Counted from the stretch's first letter, positions 24,700 through 33,370 are shown. The stretch: DNA of 43,835 bases from an uncultured Clostridia bacterium (GCA_947629785.1 CANRFB010000017.1:1-43835), one strand, 5' to 3'. The notes: generated by a model not told the origin, from the sequence alone. A program made the numbers and translations.

Positions 24700-25782
24700 T
24701 CAGAAAGCAGCGTCAATAAAGAGAATAGCTTTTGTAGTGATACCTGTTACCTTTACGTTACCCTCCGAAAGAGCGGTATAGAAGTTTTTCTTGCCTGTCA
24801 TAACAGCAAGGAATTCATCTGCGTCAACGCGGAAATTAACGTCATAATCGTTATACTTGTAAGGTTCAACGGAAATACTCTGATTATCTGCGTCAATAAA
24901 GATGTAGAAATCGCCTGTTGCAGAACCGGAAAGTTCAACATTTACAGCAATAGGATATTTGATTTTTGTAATATCGGCGGCAAGAACTTTCTTCTTTGCG
25001 GCTTCAAAAACATCATCATAGGAAATTCCCTTTTTCCTTGTATTTCTCTTGGTTGTCTGTTCGGGAACAGCTGCCTTTTCGGCGGCAGGCTTTCTTCCGC
25101 GTCTTGTTACGGGCTTTTCTGCCTTTGCAGCACTTTCAGTCTTTGCGGCAGCAGGTTTTCTTCCGCGTCTTGCTGCGGGCTTTTCTGCTTTTGCTTCGGG
25201 CTTTTCAACCTTAGCGGCGGCGGGTTTTCTTCCGCGTCTTGCTGCGGGCTTTTCTGCTTTTACTTCGGGTGTTTCAGCTTTAGCGGCAGCTGGTTTTCTT
25301 CCGCGTCTTGCTGCGGGCTTTTCTGCTTTTACCTCGGGTGTTTCAGCCTTAGCGGCAGCGGGTTTTCTTCCGCGTCTTGCTGCGGGCTTTTCTGCTTTTA
25401 CTTCGGATGTTTCAGCTTTTACTTCGGGTGTTTCGGTTTTAGCAGCGGCGGGTTTTCTTCCGCGTCTTGCTGCGGGTTTATCTTCTTTAACTTCGGGTGT
25501 TTCAGCCTTAGCGGCAGCGGGTTTTCTTCCGCGTCTTGCGGGCTTGTCTGCTTTAGCTTCGGACTTTTCAGCCTTAGCGGCAGCGGGTTTTCTTCCGCGT
25601 CTTGCTGCGGGCTTTTCTGCCTTAACAGCAGGTTCTTCGACCTTAACAGCAGGCTCTTCAGCCTTAACATCGGGTTTTACTTCCTCAATTTTTTCAGGTT
25701 CGGCAGCTGCTTCAACTACGGGAGCTGTTTCAACAACAGCAGTCTCCTTAATTTCCGCGGCAGCAATTTTTCTTTTTGCCAT
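24700..25782 (-). CDS. AT-hook repeat protein with C-terminal SCP2-like domain
   Basis: The protein has 360 residues. After an acidic Ala/Glu/Val-rich N-terminus (about 1-55), eight near-identical repeats of about 22 residues each carry RRGRKPAAAK, an AT-hook-like core (RGRKP) that binds the minor groove of AT-rich DNA. The spacers are Lys/Ala/Pro/Glu-rich like histone H1 tails. The C-terminal 105 residues (from KKGISYDDVFEAAKKK) resemble an SCP2 sterol-carrier fold: YPIAVNVELSGSATGDFYIFID, then VNFRVDADEFLAVMTGKKNFYTAL and GNVKVTGITTKAI. This suggests a nucleoid-associated or histone-like protein with an unusual partner domain. The ATG at 25782 has AAGGAGGA 8 bases upstream; a consensus promoter lies before it. 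The repeats are also direct DNA repeats. Confidence 0.75.
   Translation of the reverse strand: MAKRKIAAAEIKETAVVETAPVVEAAAEPEKIEEVKPDVKAEEPAVKVEEPAVKAEKPAARRGRKPAAAKAEKSEAKADKPARRGRKPAAAKAETPEVKEDKPAARRGRKPAAAKTETPEVKAETSEVKAEKPAARRGRKPAAAKAETPEVKAEKPAARRGRKPAAAKAETPEVKAEKPAARRGRKPAAAKVEKPEAKAEKPAARRGRKPAAAKTESAAKAEKPVTRRGRKPAAEKAAVPEQTTKRNTRKKGISYDDVFEAAKKKVLAADITKIKYPIAVNVELSGSATGDFYIFIDADNQSISVEPYKYNDYDVNFRVDADEFLAVMTGKKNFYTALSEGNVKVTGITTKAILFIDAAF
25090..25640. repeat. Tandem in-frame repeats within the AT-hook gene
   Basis: Eight copies of a roughly 63-69-bp unit with the core GGTTTTCTTCCGCGTCTTGC (on the plus strand), interrupted by one extra short spacer copy. Unit number could change by recombination or slippage and so alter the number of AT-hooks. 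Confidence 0.85.
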
Positions 25783-25851
25783 ATAAATTATCCTCCTTAA
25801 ATTAATGACAATCATAAAATAAATGCAACAAATAAAACATTCACTAAAAAC

Positions 25852-25880
25852 ATTATAACCAATTTTAAAACGCTTGTCAA
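25852..25880 (-). promoter_or_regulatory. Consensus promoter of the AT-hook gene
   Basis: On the minus strand, perfect TTGACA (25880-25875), 17 bases, perfect TATAAT (25857-25852), 70 bases before the ATG. Such a strong promoter fits an abundant protein. Confidence 0.82.
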
Positions 25881-25978
25881 TAATTATTTGAAATTTTTTT
25901 TGAAAAAATCGAATTTTTTTCTGAAAAAACGCTTTTTTTCAATTTAAATAATAAAAAACAAAACATTTTTTCGGCAAA

Positions 25979-26461
25979 TCATGCTTTTTCAACCTTTAAA
26001 ACAGGGTATCCGTACTCATATTGTTTTACAATATCGGGGTGAGAATCGGCAAATTCAAAAATTTTATCCGCAAGGTTATTTTTTTCAAGCTCGGCACATA
26101 ATTCCGAAAGCGGCTTTTTAAACATTGTCGGACATATAGACGCAATTGAAATTACACGTCTGCCGCCCAGTTCCATAATTCTGTAAGGCCATATCTTGCA
26201 GTCGAAAGGTTTATCTTCGCCTAAAATGCAGCCCGAATTTTTATCCAGTGCGGGACAATAAAAAAGTTCGTCCTCCGATTCTTCCATACGAAAAAGCCAA
26301 CCCTCACCTTTTTTCACAAAGGACAGCTGCGGGAAACGTTCCGATATGCGATTTTTTAATTCATCGTCCAGCACGGGAGTTTCCCATATATCGTACTTGT
26401 CAAATACACAACAGATCTTGCAGGCGGCGCAGTCGCTGCTTTTAAGGATATTTTTCAGCAT
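25979..26461 (-). CDS. YkgJ-like cysteine-cluster protein
   Basis: The 160-residue protein has Cys in the pattern CAACKICC near the N-terminus, then single Cys in FYCPAL, GCILGEDKPFDCKIWPYR and ASICP. This is the signature of the YkgJ/Fe-S or zinc-binding cluster family, whose function is not established. The ATG at 26461 was chosen because AAAGGAGAG lies upstream; longer in-frame starts lie inside mtnA without a ribosome site. It begins 14 bases after the mtnA stop and is likely co-transcribed. Confidence 0.72.
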   Translation of the reverse strand: MLKNILKSSDCAACKICCVFDKYDIWETPVLDDELKNRISERFPQLSFVKKGEGWLFRMEESEDELFYCPALDKNSGCILGEDKPFDCKIWPYRIMELGGRRVISIASICPTMFKKPLSELCAELEKNNLADKIFEFADSHPDIVKQYEYGYPVLKVEKA

Positions 26462-26474
26462 AGAATCTCTCCTT

Positions 26475-27530
26475 TTAATTTCCGAATAATTTTTCCAGAT
26501 TTTCTTTATACGGCGGACGGCATATCCCCTTTTCGGTGACAATTGCCGTTATTAATTCGCTGTCCGTAACGTCAAAAGACGGGTTATAGCATTTCACATC
26601 GGGTGCGACAGGCTCTTTGAAAAACATAGTCCGTATCTCGCCGCCGTCACGGAATTCAATGGGAATTTCTCCGCCGCTTCCGCATGAAAAGTCAATTGTA
26701 GTGGACGGACAGAAAACATAAAAAGGAACGCCGTAATGTTTTGCGATAATTGCCGCGCCGCTCGTGCCGATCTTATTTGCCGTATCTCCGTTTGCAGCGA
26801 CCCTGTCACAACCCACAAAAACAGCCTGTATTTTCCCGGATCTCATAAGCGAAGCCGCCATATTATCGCACACAAGCGTAACATCTATCCCCGCTTTGTC
26901 AAGTTCATACGCCGTTAAACGTGCGCCCTGCAAAAGCGGACGTGTCTCATCGGCGTAAACGTGAAATTCATATCCGCGCTCTTTTCCCAGAAAAAGCGTT
27001 CCCAGACCCGTTCCGTAACGGGAAGTTGCCAGCGGTCCCGCATTACAGTGTGTCAATATCCCGTCGCCGCTTTTCACAAGGGAAAGCCCGTATTCGGAAA
27101 TTTTCCTGCACATTTCAATATCCTCTTTATGGATATTTTCGGCAGTAATTTTCAGAATTTCGCGCAGTTCGTTTACGGAAAGATCTTTATTCCTTTCCGC
27201 TGCAGAGATCATTCTTTTCACTGCCGCAGGCAGATTCACCGCTGTCGGGCGCGCGGAACATAGATATTTTCCGATATTCTTTAATTCCTCTGTAAATGTT
27301 TTGATGTCTTCCGAAATTATCCCGCGTGAAAGAATAAACATTCCATAACCCGCACAAATTCCGATAGCGGGTGCGCCGCGGACGCGGAGATTTTTTATTG
27401 CTTCAAAAATTTCCTCCGCGGTACGGAGATATTTATATTCTGTCCTTAGCGGCAGAAGCGTCTGATCAATTATTATGACCGCCGAATCATCTTCCGAAAG
27501 GCGGACGCTGTCAGAATCAAGATATTCCAT
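26475..27530 (-). CDS. mtnA: S-methyl-5-thioribose-1-phosphate isomerase
   Basis: The 351-residue protein converts methylthioribose-1-phosphate to methylthioribulose-1-phosphate in methionine salvage. Family motifs are IIIDQTLLP, LRVRGAPAIGICAGYG, GDGILTHCNAGPLATSRYGT with the catalytic Cys, YADETRPLLQGARLTAYEL, and FVGCDRVAANGDTANKIGT with the catalytic Asp. Related eIF2B-like ribose isomerases share the fold, but these motifs fit MtnA. The ATG at 27530 has AGAGG 7 bases upstream; another ATG two codons earlier is too close to it. No other salvage gene is visible in the window. Confidence 0.92.
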   Translation of the reverse strand: MEYLDSDSVRLSEDDSAVIIIDQTLLPLRTEYKYLRTAEEIFEAIKNLRVRGAPAIGICAGYGMFILSRGIISEDIKTFTEELKNIGKYLCSARPTAVNLPAAVKRMISAAERNKDLSVNELREILKITAENIHKEDIEMCRKISEYGLSLVKSGDGILTHCNAGPLATSRYGTGLGTLFLGKERGYEFHVYADETRPLLQGARLTAYELDKAGIDVTLVCDNMAASLMRSGKIQAVFVGCDRVAANGDTANKIGTSGAAIIAKHYGVPFYVFCPSTTIDFSCGSGGEIPIEFRDGGEIRTMFFKEPVAPDVKCYNPSFDVTDSELITAIVTEKGICRPPYKENLEKLFGN

Positions 27531-27615
27531 AAACATACCTCTTTTATTTTTAAGAAAATTATAACACATTTATACATTCAAAAAAACAATATTTTGTTAA
27601 TTTATTTATTCCAAA

Positions 27616-27655
27616 GAAAAACGTCCCCGCAATTACGGGAACGCTTTCTTTGATT
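27616..27655. terminator. Terminator after the truncated M56 gene
   Basis: ACGTCCCCG pairs with CGGGAACGC across CAATTA, flanked by an A run on the left and TTTCTTTG on the right. On the minus strand the stem is followed by a T run, ending the BlaI/M56 transcript. Confidence 0.6.
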
Positions 27656-27672
27656 TTAAGGAAGATAATTTA

Positions 27673-28719
27673 TTATTCCGCAGTATCTGTTTCTTCGTAT
27701 GAAACCGAAACGGCAAGCTTATCGGAATTTACCGTGCTTATGCTGTCGCTTATCAATATTTCAGTATCATCAAATCCCATAAATACAATTCCGCAGGCAT
27801 TTGAATTTTCTGCTTTGCGCGGTTCGATCTCATAGAAAACGTCATAATACTTTGCATTTCCTCCTTGTAAATACGTCTGCATTTTTTCTTTGGCACCTGT
27901 TGAAACTTCAAATGGATATTTATTTTCCGTCTCGGCATTGTAATTAAAAAATTCTATTGTAATGCCCCAATATCCCGACTCGGTCTTATATATGTCTGAA
28001 ATAATTGCTTTTGTCGGCTTTTCGGTAAGGTGTATTTCCGGTTCTGACGTTTTGTAAGCCTGATAAACTACCTGATCTTCGTCAGCCGTTACTTCCGTTA
28101 TTCCGAAAGATAAAAGCGGAGACGGATCTTTTATTATGTAAAAATTTTCTCCGTCAATATCTGCCTCTGTAACACTGCTTAAAGCGGAAAAACTATTTTC
28201 AGTAACCTCCTCAATTGTTATGCTTTCGTCCCTGACAGCGTTTGTTCCAAGCACAGCAAATGCCGCCAGTACGGCAATTACCGCAATTACCGTTACAAAT
28301 ACTTTCGGCTTTTTGTAGGAAAGCGCATTTTCTACACGTTCCTTTACGCCTTTTTCCGCAAATGCCGTGGGCAGTGAAATTATTCCGCTTCTTTTCATTG
28401 ACGCCTGCAAAAGAGTTTGTGAATATTTGGTCTTTTTCTCTGCACCCAATTCCCGAAGTACAGCTTCATCGCAGGATAATTCCATATCTTTTGTCATTAA
28501 AATAAACGATACCCATATGAACGGATCAAACCAGTGCAGTGATAAACCGATAAACGCAATAATTTTTGAAATATGATCGCAGCGTTTTATGTGCGTTTTT
28601 TCATGGGCGATCATAAACCTCCGCTGTTCCTCGGAATATCCTGCGGGAATATATATTTTCGCAGGAAAAATTCCCGCCGAAAATGCCGAAACAAACCTGT
28701 CAGTTTCATAAATGTTAAT
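27673..28719 (-). CDS. BlaR1-like M56 peptidase, N-terminally truncated
   Basis: The encoded chain (348 residues if started at the ATT at 28719) keeps the BlaR1 peptidase core: GIFPAKIYIPAG, the zinc motif HEKTH (His39-His43), and LHWFDPFIW and DMELSCDEAVL. It has one transmembrane helix (KVFVTVIAVIAVLAAFAVLGT) and an extracellular C-terminal domain of about 190 residues. The three N-terminal membrane helices of the family are missing. A perfect AAGGAGG lies 7 bases before ATT 28719, directly after the BlaI stop and in the same frame. No ATG or GTG occurs until ATG 28614, which would cut off the GIFPAKIYIPAG motif. It is either a deletion derivative using a rare ATT start or a decaying sensor. 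Confidence 0.7.
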   Translation of the reverse strand: MNIYETDRFVSAFSAGIFPAKIYIPAGYSEEQRRFMIAHEKTHIKRCDHISKIIAFIGLSLHWFDPFIWVSFILMTKDMELSCDEAVLRELGAEKKTKYSQTLLQASMKRSGIISLPTAFAEKGVKERVENALSYKKPKVFVTVIAVIAVLAAFAVLGTNAVRDESITIEEVTENSFSALSSVTEADIDGENFYIIKDPSPLLSFGITEVTADEDQVVYQAYKTSEPEIHLTEKPTKAIISDIYKTESGYWGITIEFFNYNAETENKYPFEVSTGAKEKMQTYLQGGNAKYYDVFYEIEPRKAENSNACGIVFMGFDDTEILISDSISTVNSDKLAVSVSYEETDTAE

Positions 28720-28731
28720 GGTATTACCTCC

Positions 28732-29091
28732 TTATTCGGTACTGTTGTCGATCATTTTTTTAAGTTCGGCGGCTTCTTCGGGAGTAATTTTTCTGCCGTC
28801 CAGAAATGCAGCTATGAATGCGGGCAGAGAACCCCCGAAATTCTTTTCCACCACCGCTTCGCTTTCATACTTTGCAACCTGTTCACGTTTTACAACTGCG
28901 GTAACGGTGGCGTTTTCGTTGCGGACAAATCCCCGTTCGGACATCTTGCGGATCATATTGAATGTTGTGGATTTCTTCCAGCCTAATTTTCCGAAACAAA
29001 TTCTCGAAAGTTCCGTGGAATTCACCGGCTCGTTCTCCCATATCACCGACAAAAACCTGTACTCCGCATCAAAAAGCTTGTATTCTTCCAT
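28732..29091 (-). CDS. BlaI/MecI-family repressor
   Basis: The 119-residue winged-helix protein has the family pattern FDAEYRFLSVIWENEPVNSTEL, LGWKKSTTFNMIRKM and RGFVRNENATVTAVVKREQV. A C-terminal dimerisation region (EAVVEKNFGGSLPAFIAAFL) ends in a helix. Such repressors are cleaved when a partner M56 sensor is activated; the partner here is the truncated gene immediately downstream. ATG 29091 was chosen as the family start with AAAGGA upstream. Two operator-like repeats at 29113-29163 suggest autoregulation. Confidence 0.88.
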   Translation of the reverse strand: MEEYKLFDAEYRFLSVIWENEPVNSTELSRICFGKLGWKKSTTFNMIRKMSERGFVRNENATVTAVVKREQVAKYESEAVVEKNFGGSLPAFIAAFLDGRKITPEEAAELKKMIDNSTE

Positions 29092-29112
29092 AAATATCGT
29101 TCCTTTCAAATT

Positions 29113-29163
29113 GGTTTATTACAGCAAACCTTACTGCTAAATAAGAGTTTATCATAGCAAACC
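29113..29163 (-). promoter_or_regulatory. Paired BlaI-type operators
   Basis: Two copies of an 18-bp near-palindrome, GGTTTATTACAGCAAACC (29113-29130) and AGTTTATCATAGCAAACC (29146-29163), are spaced 33 bp apart, about three helical turns. They lie just upstream of the repressor gene. The half-site is GGTTT. Confidence 0.65.
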
Positions 29164-29246
29164 ATTTTTGTCAATCACAAAAATGCACAAATTTAATCGA
29201 AATTTTCAGTGAAAATAAACATAAGGAATTCTGCATAATGTTATTC

Positions 29247-29275
29247 TTGACAAAACAAGAAAAAAATGTTATAAT
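29247..29275 (+). promoter_or_regulatory. Consensus promoter of the SDR gene
   Basis: Perfect TTGACA (29247-29252), 17 bases, perfect TATAAT (29270-29275), 57 bases before the ATG at 29332. Confidence 0.85.
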
Positions 29276-29331
29276 CAGTAAAACAATACGGAACGATCGT
29301 ATTTGTCCCGTAATAAAAAGGAGTAATTTTT

Positions 29332-30069
29332 ATGCTTAAAGGAAAAACAGCTGTCATTACAGGCGGAACAAGAGGTATAGGATTTGCAATTGCAAAAAAA
29401 TATCTGGAAAACGGAGCAAATGTTGCAATAGCTGGTTCACGTCAGGAAACCGTTGACAATGCACTTTCACAACTTTCGGAATACAAAGACCGCGTCATGG
29501 GTATCTGTCCCGATTTGTGCGATCCGCAAAAAGTTGCAGAAGCATTTTCTTCCGTAAAAGAAAAATTCGGTTCTTTCGACATAATGGTAAATAACGCGGG
29601 AATTTCCTCACGCACAAGTTTATACGAATATACCCTTGAAGAATTTACAAAGATCATGGACATAAATCTGAAAGCGGTATTTGTTTGTTCGCAGGCTGCG
29701 GCGCGTATAATGAAAGAACAGGGCGGCGGAACTATAATAAATACAAGTTCAATGGTAAGCAAAAACGGTCAGCCCTCCGGCTGCGGCTACCCTGCCACAA
29801 AATTTGCCGTTGACGGAATTACAATTTCCTTGGCAAGAGAACTTGCAAAGGACAAGATCCGCGTAAATGCCGTTGCTCCCGGAGTTACAAAAACCGATAT
29901 GGTCGCGGCGCTTCCGAAAGAAATGGTAGACCGTATTTCAGCGGGCATTCCCCTTGGACGCCCCGGTGAACCTGAAGATGTTGCAAACACATATCTTTAT
30001 CTTGCAAGCGATATGGCTTCATATGTAACAGGCGTTATCCTGCGTGTGGACGGCGCGGCAATGAATTAA
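29332..30069 (+). CDS. SDR-family oxidoreductase (FabG-like)
   Basis: This 245-residue, classical short-chain dehydrogenase has the NAD(P) glycine motif TGGTRGIG (about 10-17), NNAG, the catalytic Ser in INTSSMVS and Tyr/Lys in YPATK, then NAVAPGVTKTDM and a C-terminal YVTGVILRVDGA. It reduces or oxidises a carbonyl or hydroxyl group; a 3-oxoacyl-ACP reductase is the closest general match, but the gene is alone rather than in a fatty acid cluster. AAAGGAG precedes the ATG. It has its own strong promoter and terminator. Confidence 0.9.
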   Translation: MLKGKTAVITGGTRGIGFAIAKKYLENGANVAIAGSRQETVDNALSQLSEYKDRVMGICPDLCDPQKVAEAFSSVKEKFGSFDIMVNNAGISSRTSLYEYTLEEFTKIMDINLKAVFVCSQAAARIMKEQGGGTIINTSSMVSKNGQPSGCGYPATKFAVDGITISLARELAKDKIRVNAVAPGVTKTDMVAALPKEMVDRISAGIPLGRPGEPEDVANTYLYLASDMASYVTGVILRVDGAAMN

Positions 30070-30085
30070 AGTTTTTACCAAAAAC

Positions 30086-30121
30086 AAAAGTCACTGTTTT
30101 ATCGTGCAAACAGTGACTTTT
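30086..30121 (+). terminator. Terminator of the SDR gene
   Basis: A perfect 14-bp stem AAAAGTCACTGTTT / AAACAGTGACTTTT with a short loop, followed by TATTTTT. It lies between the SDR gene and the 3' end of the ABC operon and can serve both strands. Confidence 0.78.
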
Positions 30122-30126
30122 ATTTT

Positions 30127-31278
30127 TCAGGAAAATTTATATTTATATTTTCGCAGCAAGATCGTCAGTAAAATAAACACTCCCGCAAACCCACATTCTA
30201 TAAACAGGTATGAAATAATTTCCGAAGCGTCAAAAGCACTGCCGTTTAAGATAATGTCATTTACTTTTACATACCAATACGCGGGAAGAAATCTTGACGC
30301 ATTCAGAACGCCTTCAGAAAGCAGTGACTGATCCACAAACACGCCGCAAAGGAAACTCATTCCGAGGCTTATTATCTGGGTCATAAAAGTAATTACATTT
30401 CCGCCGATGGAAAAACAGGAAATAAATATTGCAATTGCCGCCGAAACAACAGCGAATATAAGACTGTTCAGAACGGCAAACCACATTTTTCCCGAATATA
30501 TCCCGTCTGTAAAGTACATTCCCACAAGCATGAAAACAAACCATATCAGCAGGACAAAAACAATGCTTCCCGCAAATATCAGGAATGTATATTCACTTGA
30601 TCTTATTCCCGAACAGTCGGTGCGGAAACGCATATCCTTTTTATTCATTTCAATAATAATATCGGAAAGCGTATTAATAAGCACCGCTAACAGGATATAC
30701 GACAAATATCTGAAATATATCATAACGGTATAATTTACCGAGCTGTCATTTTCATTGAAATCTGCAAAATTAATTTCCGCCTTTTCCGAAAGTGCAGTCT
30801 CCGTATTTTTTACCGCGTCGGACAAATTTTCTCCCGCAGAAATATACGCGCTCACCGCAGAAATATATTTTTCAAGGAATATATCCATAAGTATTTCACT
30901 GTAGCCGCTGTGCATTTTACGCATTTCAAAAAGTTTATCCGTATTTCCCGAAGCAAGGTTCTCGGAATAGCCTTTTTTTATTGTCAGAACACAATCAACG
31001 CGTTTATAATAAAGTGCGTCAATAATAACATCATTATCATTTTCAAGAGAAACCACATTGTTGTTTTCCCCGATAAAATCAATAAGCGAACGGCTTTCCG
31101 CAGAATTATCCTCGTCAAAAAAGCATATGTTAAGTTCCGTCTGCTCAAACATTTTTTCACCGTCACTGCCCATATATGCAAACATAAACGCCAGCACAAG
31201 GAATATTACCGTATATATAATTATCGGCACTTTGTGTCCTTTCCAGAGGACTTTAAAAAACACCTTAAAGACTTGCAT
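30127..31278 (-). CDS. ABC-2 type transporter permease (distal)
   Basis: The protein has 383 residues. An N-terminal helix (about 18-36) is followed by an extracellular loop of about 160 residues (37-190), then five helices in the C-terminal half (about 190-375). This is the ABC2_membrane_3 (YhgE/DrrB-like) plan. The loop includes NICFFDEDNSAESRSL and DCVLTIKKGYSENL. It is the second permease of an exporter; the 14-base overlap with the preceding permease gene shows an operon. The substrate is unknown; such pairs often export antimicrobial peptides or lipids. Confidence 0.82.
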   Translation of the reverse strand: MQVFKVFFKVLWKGHKVPIIIYTVIFLVLAFMFAYMGSDGEKMFEQTELNICFFDEDNSAESRSLIDFIGENNNVVSLENDNDVIIDALYYKRVDCVLTIKKGYSENLASGNTDKLFEMRKMHSGYSEILMDIFLEKYISAVSAYISAGENLSDAVKNTETALSEKAEINFADFNENDSSVNYTVMIYFRYLSYILLAVLINTLSDIIIEMNKKDMRFRTDCSGIRSSEYTFLIFAGSIVFVLLIWFVFMLVGMYFTDGIYSGKMWFAVLNSLIFAVVSAAIAIFISCFSIGGNVITFMTQIISLGMSFLCGVFVDQSLLSEGVLNASRFLPAYWYVKVNDIILNGSAFDASEIISYLFIECGFAGVFILLTILLRKYKYKFS

Positions 31279-32395
31279 ATCTTTTCCTCCTTGTCATAAT
31301 AATTCCAAGCGCGGAAAATACCAGAATAGTTATTATCATTGTAATTATTTTTGTAAAATATCTGTCAAGATCGTCGTAGACATTCAGACAATAAATACTG
31401 TCGGAAATTACAGCAGCAGGATTTATACTATTGAACCAAGGCGCTTTTTCCGCAATTATAGGCTTCATATCTCCTAACATAAGTCCGCTTAAATAGCAAA
31501 GAGTCATAATTATTCCCGTTGACAAACCGTTTTTTGTATTTTCTTTCATATTTCCGATGGAACCCATGAAAAATCCGAAAGAAACGCCGGTAAATCCGCC
31601 CAAAATTGCCGCAAGATAAACAAGGGGCAGTCTGTTCCCGAAATCGATTTTCAGCACAAATGCAATAAACGTTACGCAAATTACCGAACATATAAACTCA
31701 ATGAAAAAACTTCCGCATAATGCCGCCGTAAGGCTTATTCCTTTCGGAACGGGAGAACAGTTTTTCCTTGCCCCCAACGTGGACAAATTTGCCTGATTTT
31801 TCGTGCTTATATTTATTCCCATATACGAGCCGTACAGCGAACTCATGGCAATTAAATTATAAAAATACGAATCAAAATTATTGGTATTTCCATGTGTAAC
31901 TGGAGTTTCTTCGATAATTTCACGCTCTTCGGAAAGTTCGGAAATTACCTTTTCCGCATTCATGGGGTCTTTTGTTATAACATCGGTAATAATTTTCTCC
32001 CGTAAGTTATACTGTTCTATAAATTCTTTTAACATGGTTTCTTCAATGCCGTTTTCAGCAACGGTAAGGGAAATTTTTTCTCCCGAATAAATAATTCCGT
32101 CTATTTCGCCGTTTTTAAGAAGTTTCAGAGCGGTATTTTCATCGGTAAATTCCGCATTAAGGAATTTATCTTCCGAGTCGTTCAGTGCGTCAATTACCGA
32201 ACGGAAAATCTCGTTTTCCTCGGTTTCAACAATTGCCGTGGGGATAGGTTCGGTGCTTGTAAGGTTATTGTATATATCCGAAAATGCAATTTTAAAAAAT
32301 ATGCCTAAAATTATAGGGAAAAGTATCATCCAGAACATAAGATTCCCGCTTTTGAAACCGCTTTTTATAAAATATCTGAAATTATGCCAAAACAT
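31265..32395 (-). CDS. ABC-2 type transporter permease (proximal)
   Basis: The 376-residue protein has the same plan as its neighbour: a first helix (about 19-37), a long extracellular loop, and five to six C-terminal helices (about 175-365) with GGFTGVSFGFFMGSIGN and SGLMLGDMKP. With the neighbour it would form the membrane part of the exporter. ATG 32395 was chosen because AAGGAG lies upstream and the chain then begins with a normal cytosolic helix; the in-frame extension to 32446 overlaps the ATPase gene. It starts 4 bases after the ATPase stop. Confidence 0.83.
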   Translation of the reverse strand: MFWHNFRYFIKSGFKSGNLMFWMILFPIILGIFFKIAFSDIYNNLTSTEPIPTAIVETEENEIFRSVIDALNDSEDKFLNAEFTDENTALKLLKNGEIDGIIYSGEKISLTVAENGIEETMLKEFIEQYNLREKIITDVITKDPMNAEKVISELSEEREIIEETPVTHGNTNNFDSYFYNLIAMSSLYGSYMGINISTKNQANLSTLGARKNCSPVPKGISLTAALCGSFFIEFICSVICVTFIAFVLKIDFGNRLPLVYLAAILGGFTGVSFGFFMGSIGNMKENTKNGLSTGIIMTLCYLSGLMLGDMKPIIAEKAPWFNSINPAAVISDSIYCLNVYDDLDRYFTKIITMIITILVFSALGIIMTRRKRYASL

Positions 32396-32399
32396 TTTC

Positions 32400-33347
32400 T
32401 CACTCCTTATCCCGCAGTGCTTTTCCCGTAATTTCAAGGAAAACATCGTTTAGTGTAGGTAATTCCGAATACACTCTTCCGAAAGCAATATCATTCTTTT
32501 GCAGAACATCCAGAACTCTTATAAGATTATGTTTTCCGCCCGAACAGTAAACGGTCAGTTTTGAACCGTCATATTCCGAATTATAAACATGGGGCAACGA
32601 AGAAATTTCTCCTGTAATTTTTTCATCAAGACCGAGAACTTCAATATTGATAGTTTCGGTATTTTTTATCATGCGTTTTAATTCTTCTTTTGTACCCTCC
32701 GCAATTTTTTTGCCCTTATCCATAATTGCAATACGAGTACAAATTTGCTCCACTTCCTCCATATAATGGGAAGTGTAAATTATGGTTGCGCCGTTTCTGT
32801 TAAGTTCCTCAATGCCCTCAAGAATTTTATTCCTGCTTTGCGGGTCAACGGCAACGGTCGGTTCATCAAGAATTATAAGTTTCGGCTTATGCGCTATTCC
32901 GCAGGCAATATTAAGTCTCCGTAAAAGTCCGCCGGAAAGCTTTTTCGGGCTGAATTTTTTAAAATCTTCAAGTCCCGTAAACGCTACGGCTTCCTCAACA
33001 AGGCGTTTCCTTTCCGCTTTGTCCCGTATGTAAAGACCGCAGAAATAATCTATATTTTCATAAACGCTAAGTTCTTCAAAAACCGCCACATTCTGCATTA
33101 TAACGCCTATCTGCTTTTTGATGTCGTAGCTTTCCGGAGTCATTTCCTTTCCGAAAATTTCAATACTTCCCTTATCAAATGTCAGCAGCGACAGCAGGCA
33201 GTTTATGGTTGTTGTTTTTCCCGAACCGTTTGGTCCTAAAAGTCCGAATATATCGCCCTCCTTAATTTCAATGTCTAAATGGTCCAGCGCCACAAGGTCA
33301 CCGTAACGCTTCACAAGATTGCTTATTTTTATGATCGTGTTTTCCAT
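32400..33347 (-). CDS. ABC transporter ATP-binding protein
   Basis: The 315-residue, DrrA/CcmA-type ATPase has Walker A GLLGPNGSGKTTTI, a Q-loop near IGVIMQN, signature LSGGLLRRL, Walker B LIILDEPT and the switch His in YTSHYMEEV. The C-terminal 80 residues form the extra domain common in drug-export ATPases. It energises the two permeases downstream. AGGAGA precedes ATG 33347. It is transcribed divergently from a histidine kinase/response regulator pair that very likely controls it. Confidence 0.92.
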   Translation of the reverse strand: MENTIIKISNLVKRYGDLVALDHLDIEIKEGDIFGLLGPNGSGKTTTINCLLSLLTFDKGSIEIFGKEMTPESYDIKKQIGVIMQNVAVFEELSVYENIDYFCGLYIRDKAERKRLVEEAVAFTGLEDFKKFSPKKLSGGLLRRLNIACGIAHKPKLIILDEPTVAVDPQSRNKILEGIEELNRNGATIIYTSHYMEEVEQICTRIAIMDKGKKIAEGTKEELKRMIKNTETINIEVLGLDEKITGEISSLPHVYNSEYDGSKLTVYCSGGKHNLIRVLDVLQKNDIAFGRVYSELPTLNDVFLEITGKALRDKE

Positions 33348-33370
33348 GCTTTGCTCTCCTTTTGTAAAAA

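Noticed and set aside
25049-25786. Long plus-strand open frame (245 codons, Ala/Phe/Leu repeats)
   Set aside because: It is the antisense shadow of the repetitive AT-hook gene, which has the promoter, ribosome site and terminator on the minus strand.
27673-28719. Beta-lactam resistance sensor
   Set aside because: The M56 domain is present, but the outer domain does not show penicillin-binding motifs (SxxK, KTG), so a beta-lactam role is unsupported.
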